Source of the DNA: Platerodrilus igneus
Lineage: Eukaryota; Arthropoda; Insecta; Coleoptera; Lycidae
Assembly: GCA_036346225.1 (NCBI GenBank)
Contig: JARFIW010001104.1
Coordinates: 4,924,001 to 4,988,000, forward strand
Direction: 5' to 3'
DNA: 64,000 nt
Position numbers and translations under genes: made by a program. Below the pieces are notes generated by a model, which worked only from the letters and a program-made list of their open reading frames with translations, did no database searches and was not told the DNA's origin. Below are positions 12,318 through 23,860 of the stretch, in pieces (position 1 is the first letter of the stretch; each line of letters begins with the position of its first letter).

Positions 12318-13345
12318 ATAACATATGTTCAAAATGGCTGCCTTGTTCATTAATACACGCACGAATTCGTTTTACCAGGTTTGTTGACACTTTGTGGAGT
12401 ACGCCTACACTAATTGTGTTAATCTCCGTTGTAATGTTTATTTTCAGTTCATTCAGTATATAAGGCCTATTTTTATAAACCCTTCCTTTAAGATAACCCC
12501 ACAGGAAAAATCTGGAGGCGTTAAATCGAGAGACCGTGGGGCCATAATCCTTTAAAGATTATACGCCCGCCAAAAAACTCATGTAAGAAACTCATTGTTT
12601 CATTGGACGCTTGACATGTGGCACTGTCCTGCTGGAACCAACTATCACGTTCATCAGTTTCAAGCAACGAAATAAACCGTGGAATTATGTCTTTGTATAC
12701 ACCACTGTTCGCTGTAGTTTCAAAGAAAATAGGTCCCACTATTCGACGACGAGATACGGCACACCACACTCCAATTTTCAGACTGCAATGGATTTTCATG
12801 AAAAACATGAAGATTTTCAGTTGACCAGATTCTTGTGTTTTGGCTATTCACATATCCACTGAGGTGGAACCAAGCCTCGTCACTGAAGAAAACACGGTCT
12901 AGCTCTCCGATTCCATGATTGTCGACTATGGACCGAAACCATCTACAGTAAACCAAGCGCTTTTCTTTGTCTGGATCTTTCAATTCCTGAAAATTACGAA
13001 CACAATATGCCCGAATTTTTAACCGTTTCATAGCTTTCTGAGCACTACCCAATGGAATTTGTGATTGTATTGATAGTCTTCGTCGGCTTTTTGAAGACGA
13101 CTGCTGCATAACATTTCTAACTTCAGCCAGTTTAGCGTCAGTTAAAATGACTGGTCTCCTTGATCTTTTTTGTCTGCAACTGATCCGGTGTCACGGAAAC
13201 GTCAGATTAATCTGGTTAAGGTCGACTTGTTAGGCACACTTACATCCGGATATGTCACACGAAATTGATCAATAACAAATTCATATGAATGACTGGTAAA
13301 ATACTGTTCAAGAAGGAACACTCGTTGCTCTTGGGAAAACGGCAT
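12318..13345 (-). pseudogene. Tc1/mariner-superfamily transposase (DDE_3 type), broken
   Basis: Minus strand. It starts at 13345 with MPFSQEQRVFLLEQYF (helix-turn-helix region). After a frame change, 13109-12720 carries LDRVFFSDEAWFHLSG with the first catalytic Asp and the ENPLQSENWSVVC region. Another frame, 12808-12521, gives IGVWCAVSRRRIVGPIFFE and DSWFQQDSATCQ (second Asp). The stretch where the third acidic residue belongs reads FNASRFFLWGYLKGR in a further frame, so the DFF position seems to have changed to RFF. The tail ends with HFEHML and a stop at 12318. Several frameshifts and the probable loss of a catalytic residue make it dead. It sits inside the proposed 10.3 kb intron. Confidence 0.85.
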
Positions 13346-14739
13346 GTTTACTTTATCGTAATCTAGACAATACTGCAGATCTCCTGTACACACAATAATA
13401 GGCATTACATCTGTTGTTTATATTACTAGTCGTGCTGTCTTGCGGTAGCCACTAGAACTAATATAGACCTAATATTTACAGACTCGTTTATTTGGATGCG
13501 CGCGGCTTAATGAACGCACTGTAGTTAGAATAAATATAGCGAAAACGTTAACTGCATGGAAACTTTTAAAAATAATAAAAGTAATGAATTAGACTAATAG
13601 CTAGTTTATCTCATTATTCTATATACTCAATATAATATAGTGATATGGTTATCGATTGAATGTATTACAATTAATGTACAAACCAGTTGTAGTATACTAA
13701 CGGACACTAAGCGCTTGCTTATTAGTATTTATGTTACCGGCAAAGTGTTAATTCAGGCATTTTATAGATAAGCTAGGTATTGTAGCGAGCTACTACTACC
13801 GCGTTTCACTAACTTAAAACAAGTAATAACAAAGGTCTTTATTACTCACTGTTCACAAGTCTAATTAACAGTATATGCCTTATTTATAGATGTTTTCAGT
13901 GCAATTAAGAATGAAGCACTATCACACTAACGAATTTACAAGCACTAATATCTTCTTAAACTAATTTCTTAACCATAGGTCCATTAACAACACTAACATA
14001 ACTATTATAATTTATTTATTACACTTTTGTCAATTTATGTATTCTACAAGCTGCATGTACGTTAGACACTTTGACATCATATAACATTTATGTTTACTGT
14101 TGAACTTCCAAAAGCTCAACTATTTAACTTTACGCGACATAGTATATATTTGACATTCTGATATAGACTAATCTCTTACATTTATTAGCGGTTTTATATA
14201 TACTCTGAATTAAAAAGGATGACTCATTCTCCAGTAATTGCTAGAAGTCTCTCGATCCATAAAGAATATGCAGTGCCTACGGCGCTTGTATGTTTGACGG
14301 GTTGCCTAATAGTAGCTCGCAACAGTATTTTATAGAATGCCTAACGATTTCAGGCAATATGTGGAATCTGTTTTATTTTGAATAGTTTTTTACACTTTAC
14401 CTAGTCATTTTATAAAATGTCTAGGATTTATTTATATAAAATACCTTTGTAATATTAAGGAAAGTGTTAAATATATATACAAAACGACACTGGACACATT
14501 TATTTGAAATAGAAGAAACATTATTTTGCATACCGGACACTAAATATAAAAATCGGACATAAAAAGTAAAGTACAAATCTTGTAGTCTCTGGAATAAGAT
14601 TTCCTTCATTTATTTTTGCAAAGTAAACTTGAGTGACATTTACTAGAACAATCTGTCTTTTTCTTAGTACGCACACACACACTTCTTTGTTCCACAATTC
14701 TTTTTGCAACTGCATTTGATAAACCCTTAGCCACTTATA
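13346..14739. other. Non-coding AT-rich DNA, no gene seen
   Basis: No coding similarity recognised on either strand. It separates the mariner relic from the 5' end of a LINE and lies within the proposed intron. Confidence 0.5.
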
Positions 14740-15316
14740 CGAGTGGTTACCCATTGAGCGCATCTCCAGGTGGGGGATAGGAGAAATCTCAGGATATATG
14801 GCCAAAGGATTGGATATATACTCTGGGAAGGATCGTGATAAGCTTATCTCTTTCAATGACCCTGTACCTGAGTGGTATAAAACCCACAACATGGTGCAAG
14901 AGGTTGTGCTGGAGGGAGAAAAAATCGGCTCCTTAGCCAAGTGAAAACGAACCCGCTGACCAAACCCCTTAGCCCAAGCTGTAGTTTCGTGGCTAATGGG
15001 CCTGCGCTGAGGTAAACGAAGCTAGTGGGGCAATTTTGCAACACCGACACACCGCGTCTTCTCTGCGGTCGTGGTCATGTCTCACGAGCAAGAGGGCGTT
15101 GGGGTCTTGACTTAACCGCCCGGACCAAGACGAGACAAGCTCATTAAAAATCCTAATCTTGTGGTGTAGGACCGAGACCAAGGGGTGCGTGGCTGGATAG
15201 TTGACCAGTCCCAATCGGTCTAAAACTCGGGGAACAGGGCGGCATCTCGCTTTATTCACGCCTTCCATGACAACAGCGGGCACCTGGCTTGGTGACCATT
15301 TACATCCCCCTTACTC

Positions 15317-16170
15317 GTGGGAACAATGATGAATACAATTGGAACCATTAGTAAAACTGAACTCGAAGAGGTGGAACCAGCAATGGTGGACCCCTCAGGT
15401 AACAAAAACTTATCCATGGAGGTGGAGCATACCAGGGATGCAAGTCCGCTTGCAAGACCGGTGTCTGCTACACCAGATACAGAGAAAACAATAAAGAAGC
15501 TTGCAGGCACTGGACTGCAAGTAAAGAGACCTTCGGGTGTTCAGCGTAGGAAGCTGAGGCAAGCTAAGAAAGTCGAAGCTGGAACTTGGACAGAAGTCAA
15601 AATCGTCCACAAAAAAGGTGTTGGTGCAGAAGGAGAGCGGGGGCAATAAAAAACCTTGTCCAAAGACTTCAACACCGACACCATCTAAACTCCAGCAGCA
15701 AACTAAACGCCCCAAGAACCATGAGCAGATTGGGTCCTATAATGCCGCTGCTAGGGGAGTGCGGGTTACGTTAATCGACAGACGTCACCCGGACTTCAGT
15801 CTTGACTGAGGGTCAGTCGATGAGCGTCCAGAACATGCTTCTAGATGCTGTATTCGAAACTCTCTCAGGAAGTTCTAACCCACATCAGTTCGAGGGCGCT
15901 AGGTTTGCCGACGGTATCCTTTGGCTGACCTATGCTAACCTAGACTAAGGGGTGGGTTAAACATAATGTAGAGACCAAGGGAGACCTTTGGGAGGGTGCG
16001 TGCCTAAAAGTAGTAGACGCAGCCGACCTCCCAAAGAGATCCAGGGTTCTAGTATGGATCCCCGACGGAGATGTCGAGGAGAAAGTTGCCAAGACCTGAC
16101 TGCAGAAGCAGAATCCCAGTCTGCAAACGGGTGGCTGGCTGATAAGGAAGAAACTATCATGACCGTTTAG
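15317..16170 (+). pseudogene. LINE ORF1 (gag-like) remnant
   Basis: The 15317-15649 frame has an acidic start and the basic motif RPSGVQRRKLRQAKK, seen in ORF1 proteins of LOA-like insect LINEs (RLSGAQRRK-type). The following sequence, to about 16170, is broken into short frames without a clear zinc knuckle. The product would bind RNA in a retrotransposition particle; this copy cannot make an intact one. Confidence 0.6.
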
Positions 16171-16270
16171 GTCGCCCCAACATCTTATGAGGTACTTGAA
16201 CAAATCAAGTTCAAGACCTATTATGGGCTGAGAACGGTTTTGTTCAAGCCTATCAAGGGCAATTCACCTG

Positions 16271-18955
16271 ATGATAAGGGTGGTCCAAGTAAACCTGCAG
16301 CACAGTAGGGCAGCATTAGCAGCCCTATGTAAGCTGATGGGGGGCTGCGACATAGCCCTTATCCAAGAACCTTGGGTTTGCAAGCGAAAGGTGCTAGGAC
16401 TGGGTTCAATCGGTAGGGCACTTGTATATAGTAGATCCACTGATAGACCCAGGACTTGTATACTAATCAACAACCTTAACATGTCAACATGACCTTGTGG
16501 CGGTCAAGGTGGGACTAGGCAGAGGTGGGTCAAAGGAGGTTATATTCGGATCGGCCTATCGTCTGTTCGACTCCACTAACCTTCCGCCCTCAAAGGAACT
16601 AGAGGCGCTGGTGGCTAGGTGCAGAATGGATAGATCTCACCTCGTCATTGGTAGCGACACAAATGCTCACCACACAGTATGGGGCAGTACTGGGACCAAT
16701 CCTAGAGGTGTAGCAATAATACAATTCATAATGGCAAATCACTTAGACATTTTGAATAAAGGTAATACTCCATCCTTCGTAAATAGACGAAGAATGGAAG
16801 TCTTTGATATAACTATAAGTTCGCCATACATAAGCAACTTAGTAAAAAAATGACATGTGCCTGATGAGGAAAGCTGCTCAGATAACAGATGCATAAGATT
16901 TTCCTTAACGGGCTCAACCAGATGAACGAATTTTACCACAATCCAAGAAAAACTGACTGAGGTAACTATAAGTTTTACCTGGATCGGTACCTTGCAAGCG
17001 AAGTTTTAACAGTGCAAAGCTGTCTGGATATTGAAATGGCCACGGGCAATATTATCGACGTGGTTACTTCAGCATATAACGAAAACTGTCCTCAGTTGGA
17101 GAGGAGAACTACCAGAAAGGTTCCGTGGTTGAACTCTAAACTGAGGGGACAGGTTAGAACTTTATTTAATAAAGCAAAAAAATCAGGTAATTGGGAGGTG
17201 TACAAGTGGACTCTTACTGAGTATAACAAAGCTCTGCGGAAAGCCAAGAAAGAATCCTGAATGCGCCAGACTTCAAAGAATTCTCTCGATGGACATCCAG
17301 AGATATATTGGCTCACTGTCCACGGGAGACAGTAGTTTTACCAGGAATGAAATGGAGACGATGGTTCTTTTGCTCCAAACTCACTTCCTTGGTTCGACGG
17401 AATTGAAACAATTACCTTTTAAGTGGCAAGTCCAGGGACCTGTGGCCCCCGAAAGGAGGGCATCTCAGGAAGACTGGACAGTAGCGAAGAAGGTGATTAC
17501 CTTCCAAAAAATTAAATGGGCGATAAATACTTTCAACCCATATAAATCTTCGGGCATTGACGGGATTATTCCAGCTATGCTACAAAACGGATCAAACCTT
17601 CTGCTGAGCTGGATCTGCAGCGTTTTGAAGGTTAGCTTGGCATTCCAATATATTCCACGCAGTTAGAAGTTAACTAAGGTAGCCTTTATTGCTAAACCTG
17701 TTCGTACGGACCACTCACAAGCAAAATCTTACAAGCCCATCAGTCTTATGTCTTCTCTTCTTAAGATGATTGTAAAACTACTTGACAGGCGTATCAGGAA
17801 GAATGTTTTGGCAACTAACCCATTACACCCGAACCAGTTTTCTTTTAGAGCAAGACTTTCAACAGACAGCTATTCATTACCTGGTTTTCAGGGCTGAAAA
17901 GACTCTACCTAACAAAGAGATCCTTCTATGTGCCTTTTTGGACATTAAAGGAGCCTTTGATAATACATTCTACAGCTCCATCTCGACGGTCACCAGATCA
18001 GTGGGATGGAGGAAACTTTCTGCAGGTGGATACACTGCATGTTAAGTGGAAAAGTGGTAGCCACAGAACTGCTTGGTGAAACCGTGGCAGTCCGGGTGGC
18101 TAGAGTATGCCTGCAGGGGGGTGTCTTGTCTCCCCTGTTGTGGAACCTAGTCATGGATGGATTATTGTGAGAGCTGAGCAGAGAAGGGTTTACCCCGTTG
18201 GGATATGCTGATGACTTAGCAGTCTTAGTGGAGAGTTTATACAATAATAGTATCAGGGACCGAATGCAAGAAGCCCTGAAAATAATAGAGAAGTGGGCAA
18301 TGGGTGAAGACCTTCGAGCCAACCCCCAAAAGTCCACCCTAGTATCTTCCACCCGGAGAAGAAAGATTGCGGGCATTACACCCCTCTTCCTTAACGATAA
18401 CGAAATCGACCTGTCAGGCGAAGTGGTGTACTTGGGAGTCACTCTGGACTCCAAATTTACATGAAACCTGCAGATCGATAAGACCGTACGCAAGGCGGAA
18501 ACCTTCTTAGCAATAGTTAGAGGCACTTACGACAAATCCTGGGGGCTAAGACCAAACGTGGTACACTGGTTGTATACTACAGTGGTCAGACCAGCAACAA
18601 CATATGCAGCCTTGGTGTGGTGGCCCAGGGCTGAACAATCAAACACCAAAATAAAGTTGGGCAGGATCCAGAGATTGGCCTGTCTAAGTATTAGAGGGGC
18701 GATGTGTTCCACGCCCACTGCTACTATGGAGAATCTTCTTGGCCTTCCCCTGCTACACTTGGTGGTGGTGGGGGAGGCAAGCAAGGCTTGGTCTATACAG
18801 ACTTAAGAACCTTCAGTCTAGGATTATTAAAGGGATGGAGCATACGAGATTGCTTGGGAGAAATTGGGGTCATCTGTTTGAGATGCGTTCGGACCAAATT
18901 ACTCCCCAGCATCCACTCTTCAAGAGTGCTACCTACACTATTTTTATTTGGTAGT
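16271..18955 (+). pseudogene. LINE ORF2 remnant: AP-like endonuclease and reverse transcriptase
   Basis: The endonuclease begins IRVVQVNLQHSRAALAAL, then CDIALIQEPWV with the catalytic Glu (frame 16271). After a stop it continues with IGSDTNAHHTVWGSTGTNP and RRMEVFDITISSP (frame 16497). The RT region shows NPYKSSGIDGIIPAML, then LMSSLLKMIVKLLDRR and HPNQFSFR in shifted frames, and the catalytic GYADDLAVLVE box at about 18198. The thumb and C-terminal parts follow: YLGVTLDSKF and RIQRLACLSIRGAMCSTPTA. At least five stops or shifts are visible. The protein would nick target DNA and prime reverse transcription; this copy is inactive. Confidence 0.85.
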
Positions 18956-18959
18956 CTAT

Positions 18960-21900
18960 AATCTAAGACTTAACTAAATAGTCCATCATGTCTTAACTGG
19001 TGCCCTATCATTCTATCTCTACTGACCTTTAATTGTTTCCACATACAGAGTTCCTCACCTATCCTTCTATAAACTTCCTCATTTGTTAATCTATCTGTAC
19101 AACTAACCTTTAACATTCTCCTATAACACCAAGTTTTAAAAGCTTCTATCTTTTTTCTTATCTACCTCTTTAATTGTCCAAGTCTCAATACCGTATAATA
19201 GAACGTCCATACGTACGACTTTAAGAAACTATTTCTATTATCTAAACTAATACTATTAGCTATTAGTAAGTCATTCTTTTTTAAAAACATTTTTCTAACT
19301 TGAGTTATTCTAACTACTATATCCCTTCTGCTACGTCCATCCTTTGTAATTATACTACCTAAATAGCAAAATTCATCTACCTCCTCTAACTCGGTATTAC
19401 CTATTTTTAATTTTGGTTTAGAACTAGGCTGTAACTCACTTGTCATTATCTTTGTCTTTACTGAGTTAATTCTCATACTATAGTTACTCTGTAGTATCTC
19501 ATCTAAAATATTTAAAAACTCTAATCACTCTTTTCTAGACTCTGCTATAATGGCTATATCATCTGCAAAACGTAACATGTCTATTTTCTGTCCCTGTACA
19601 CTAATACCTATCTCTTTTCTCTCTCTAGCTAAGTTTAAAGCTTCCTCAATATAAACATTAAAAATCAAGGGAGACAGTATACAACTCTGTCTAAAACCAT
19701 TTCTAATCTTAGTTTCCTTTCTATTTCATCAAATCTAATTACTACGCTTTGGTTTTTATATAAACTATAAATAATTTTTCTATCCCTATGAGAAATTTAT
19801 ATTTTTCGTAAAACCCTGAACATAACAATACAATTAACCCTATCAAATGCTTTTTCTAAATCTACAAACGCGAAATGAGTCTTTTTATTTTTTGTAACCT
19901 TTTATCGATAATTACCCTAATCATTAGTATCGGTTCACTAGTCCCTGTCTTTATGAAAACTATATTGATCTTCGCCTAAATAATTCTCAGTCAAAGCTTC
20001 TACTCTATCTTTAATTATTATTGTTGGTATTTTGGAAGCGTGGAAAGTTAAACTAACCGTTCTAAAATTCTCACACCTATCAGCTCCTGAATTTTTGTAT
20101 TGGGATAATACTACTTTTTTGAAAATCTATTGGGACTTCACCTGTGTCATATATTACTTTTACAAGTTCATATAGTCTGACTACAGTTTTCTGACTTGCA
20201 TATTTTATTAATTCTGCGAGTATATCGTCTATGCCCGGCGCTTTATTTAGTTTAAGATCCCTAACAGCTCTATCAAATGCCTCTCTTAATATTAAGAACC
20301 CTATTTCTACATCCTCTTCTTGGTCGTTCTCTAACTCATCCATATCGTCTCCCTTATATAAATCGTCTAAATATCTTTTCCATTTATCTGCTACATCAAC
20401 TTTATTTATTAAAAGCTCATTATTATCATCTTAATATCATTATATTTTTCTTATCTTGCCGAAAATCTTTTTAACTGCCCTGTAAGCCCTGTCTATCTTA
20501 CCTACTCTCAAATCATCTTGCATTCTCTTACAATTCTCCTTCATCCATTTATTTCTAGCTTTTCTGCACTCACGTACTATCTTATTTCTAATTCTATTAT
20601 ATTTTTGCTTACTTTTACGATCCAGTTCTTTGAAAGGTTTAAGCTTTCTTCTATTCTCTATTAAATCTAGTATCCCTTTTGTTAACCAGGGTTTTCTCAC
20701 TTCTATTTTTTCTTACCTCTAGTATGTGTTGCTGTATCATGTACAGCCCTTTTAATTCCTTTCCAGCTATTTTCTACGTTCACTCCTATAGTTATCTCTT
20801 TGACTTTATTATCTAATACTTGTTTATATTCCTCTTTTACCTCACTATCATTAAGCTTGCCTAGATCCTATCCCTCTTTTAACCTTTCTCAATTTGTTAA
20901 ATTTTAGCTTACACTTCATTTTAACTAAGTTATGATCGCTATCTATGTTAGTCCCTGGATAACTACGACAGTTTTTAACTTGGTTTTTAAATTTTTATTT
21001 AACTAAAATATAATCTACTATTTGTAGTACTATTTGGTACCTAGCCCTATCACCTGGCGCTTTCCAGGTATATCTTCTTCTAACATGTTGTTCGAATAGG
21101 GTGTTTAGTTACTAATCTATGTTCCTGGCAAAACTCAACTAATCTTTCTCCTCTATCATTTCGTCGACCACACCCAAATCTTCCTACCATTTTTCCCTCA
21201 CTATCTACTCCCACTGACGCATTAAAACCGTCCATAACTATTAAATTCTCATCTCCCTTTACTTTTCTGACTATACTATTTATACTCGTATACCTTTTTT
21301 ACTTCCTCATTCTCGCACTGAGTAGTTGGCATGTAAACCTGTACTAAAACAGTGTCTATGGGTTTCGTACTCAATCTAACCATAATTATTCTATCACTAA
21401 ATTGTAAATACTCTTTAACTTCACGTCCTAATCTTTCAACTAGCATTATTCCTACCCCTGCCTGTCCATTAGTTGAAAAAGTTGTAATCATTCTACAATT
21501 ATCTTTCCAAAAGTCATTACTATCTGGCCATCTCACCTCACTAATACCTAAAATGTCCAGCGTTCTTTTTCTCTTTTCGACTAATAAATTCGTTAACTTA
21601 TCTACTCTAAATGATGATCTTAGATTCCAAGTCTCTATCACTAAATCGAACCGTTGTTTTAAATTCTTCCTATGACGAGTCCCAAGTACCCTTTCCCGGA
21701 GATCCGAATGAGGGGGTATTTTACTACCGGACAAGAATTTTGCTTGTGAGCTCTTCATCATACATATTTCGTGTTTTAGGCCATGCATACCTGGGAAATA
21801 TTGTGGTAGGTTCCCATATCTTTTCACAACGCAGTTTTTAAAGATTTTAGCAAAAAGCCGTATCTATCACGGCCAACCCCCAACAACCTTGTAAATTATC

Positions 21901-21970
21901 GAGAATCGCCTGAGACCAACCGACTCTCCTCCAATATCTTTTAGCCAGCAAGGCTGCTGCCCCTTGCTGC
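18960..21970 (-). pseudogene. RTE-like non-LTR retrotransposon (endonuclease + RT), degenerate
   Basis: Minus strand. The endonuclease frame 21827-21276 includes IETWNLRSSFRVDKLTNLL and TLDILGISEVRWPDS, as in RTE/BovB elements (often annotated craniofacial development protein 2-like). The linker frame is 20700-20440. The RT fingers, DLKLNKAPGIDDILAELIK, lie in 20343-20080. The catalytic box FADDIAIIAES is readable at about 19575-19540. The C-terminal parts follow: FCYLGSIITKDGRSRRDI (19476-19162), then EELCMWKQLKVSRDRMIGH ending near 18970. Several frameshifts are present. It meets the 3' end of the LOA-like LINE tail to tail at about 18955-18960, which suggests it inserted there. Confidence 0.85.
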
Positions 21971-22393
21971 GTTTTTTAATCGCCTTTTACAATAAGCAGG
22001 CTTACTATATTAATATTCTTTGTCCCCTACTATAAGGATCCATTTAGTATCAAGTGAATTTTTTTTTAAAAGGAAAGAATCCTTAATTTTTACATACAAC
22101 CTAGTACATTTTTACTTTTATTATAACGAATAGTGCACGGTAACGCACTTACCCCGTTTACACACTCGCTCCACTGCACCTCACTGAAATTGGTTTTAAG
22201 CAATGTAAAAACTATTTTAAACATGGTGTTGTAATAGCGGGAAGATTTTTGTAGGTACTTACGAAAATACTTATTTAATGAAATAACTTAGTATTAAATG
22301 CATATCTTTATAGTATCGTTGAAGAAAAACTGTTTGAAATAGAAATTGAAAAATTATCGTCTGTTAAGTATTTATAAAACTTACTTTTTTCAG

Positions 22394-22654
22394 GTTTACC
22401 TCCTCATAAGCGTTTTGTGCATGGTTAGTTGGGCAATTGATGTTCCCTCTCAATTTGCTGCAACAGCCGTTCCCAGAGATGTCAATTCAGCGAGAGCAGC
22501 ATTAGGATACAATAAATATGATAATGGTCGTGACGTTCAACATTCCGACAAAACCGTCAAGTATGGAAGTAATTGGGAACAATTTGCAAATCAAGATGAT
22601 ACACAATCAAATATTTTCCCTCAATTTTCGCAAAATCCTAGAAGTAGATTTTAG
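22394..22654 (+). CDS. Second coding exon of a small secreted protein of unknown family
   Basis: Preceded by a pyrimidine-rich acceptor (TTACTTTTTTCAG, CAG at 22391-22393). The exon encodes 86 residues and ends at TAG 22652-22654. It opens with VYLLISVLCMVSWA, which needs an upstream Met exon; with the candidate exon at 12076 the protein is 91 residues. The predicted mature part begins IDVPSQFAATAVPRDVN, has no cysteines, is rich in Asn, Gln, Ser and Asp, and ends QFSQNPRSRF. I do not recognise the family. The shared exon plan with the abaecin-like genes suggests a secreted peptide, perhaps immune-related, but that is inference. An AATAAA occurs at about 22942. Confidence 0.65.
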   Translation, partial: VYLLISVLCMVSWAIDVPSQFAATAVPRDVNSARAALGYNKYDNGRDVQHSDKTVKYGSNWEQFANQDDTQSNIFPQFSQNPRSRF

Positions 22655-22925
22655 AAGTTAATAGTACAAAATACAATAGATTATTAATGGGAGGGTTAGT
22701 GTTTTGAAAATACAAAAAACTGATTTATAAGGCGCAGTTGAATATCTCGTTTTCTTATACATTTCGACGATTTAGAATACTTTTTACAAGTACCAGGTTA
22801 AACACGAAATAATATAGATCTGCATTTTATAATTGTATATTATAGTTGTTGTTAAATAATTGTTGCATTTAATTTGTTAGCTCTTGTTTTTTTTGTATGT
22901 TTGTTGTGGTTTGTTAACTATTCTC
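22655..22925 (+). other. 3' flank of the secreted-protein gene
   Basis: Probable 3' untranslated sequence. It contains the words TGTATGTTTGTTGTGGTTTGTT (about 22896) that recur at 47828 in front of a related inverted repeat. Confidence 0.3.
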
Positions 22926-23074
22926 TTTAATCTTTCTTGGGAATAAAACTACTTATATTTGTTAAAATGATCTTTATTTACGTTTTGATCCATGACCTAA
23001 GATCGTTGTCAAAAAAAGTAAATAAAGATCATTTTAACAAATATAAGTGGTTTTATTCCCAAGAAAGATTAAAA
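22926..23074. repeat. Inverted repeat, about 56-bp arms, possible Penelope-like 3' ends
   Basis: The arm 22927-22982 is the reverse complement of 23018-23074, with a 35-base spacer reading TTGATCCATGACCTAAGATC. The arms are nearly identical (one mismatch seen). A related inverted repeat lies at 47852-48023, where the spacer has a GAAACG motif (minus strand), as in PLE tails. Confidence 0.75.
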
Positions 23075-23391
23075 AGTATATTTTTAAGTGGTATAAACTA
23101 GCACAATGTCACGCAAAAATTAAATTTCCATCACCTGAGATAAAAAAAACTATTGAATCCGGTTGTAACGCGTAGTTAAGGTTCGTGGCTTCGAGCGGTC
23201 CTTTTTAAAAAACTTTTTAAAAAGACTATTCTTGTTTCGCCTTCAACTTCTTTTTTGCTGGGATTGAACGATGCTTTTTTCGCCTCCAACTCTTGTTTTG
23301 TTCTGCCAAATTCGGAATTGAAATTCCAGACCACCAGTTCCTCGATTTTGGATTCGCTAGTGCCCTTTTGACTTCCGTTACGACTGCACCA

Positions 23392-23860
23392 GTTAAGGTT
23401 CGTGGCTTCGAGCGGTCCTTTTTAAAAAGACTTCTTGAACTTTAACACATTTATTTAATTTTTAAAACAGAATTGAACAATGTAATTTTGACAATCTTAA
23501 ATGAATTAATCGAAGTCGAAAATTATTTAATAAATGTACAAGTGAGCTATCTACGAACTGCAATGTAAAAGCTGAACGTTTGATGAACTGACTGCGAGTG
23601 GAGCTCCCGGGCCTTTTATAATCTCCCTACCCCCTCACAGTTCTGTGGGAACTTGCAGACCTAATGTCCGCTTGCACTTGACTCTATTCATGATACATAG
23701 TTGCTATCTTAAAAGCTATTCATAAATACTTTGTTGCGAGCTTACTTCTGCGTAATCTCGGTACGTGACTGTCTACGGCCGTCTGTAACCTGACATCTGC
23801 AGTGTCACTTATCCTTGTGCTACAATGTAGCGCTTCCGTTCACATGAACGTTTATAAACT
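23392..23860 (-). repeat. LTR (3' LTR of the gypsy-type element)
   Basis: In element orientation it starts AGTTTATAAACG and ends TTAAC, next to a TGGTGCAGTCG primer-site copy. It is nearly identical to 27581-28049. Confidence 0.7.

Larger units (their letters stand above)
14740..18955 (+). mobile_element. Non-LTR retrotransposon of the I/LOA group, degenerate
   Basis: A full 5' region, ORF1 remnant and ORF2 remnant in one orientation. The GC content is visibly higher than in the flanks, which helps mark the limits. A long 5' untranslated region (about 14740-15316) precedes ORF1. ORF2 ends around 18950 without a recognisable RNase H domain, where an RTE-like LINE begins on the opposite strand. 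Exact ends and target duplications are not resolved. Confidence 0.8.

Noticed and set aside
21990..22390. A first exon for the secreted-protein gene close to the second exon
   Set aside because: I found no ATG with an open phase-0 frame running into a GT donor here; the ATG at about 22223 stops after three codons.
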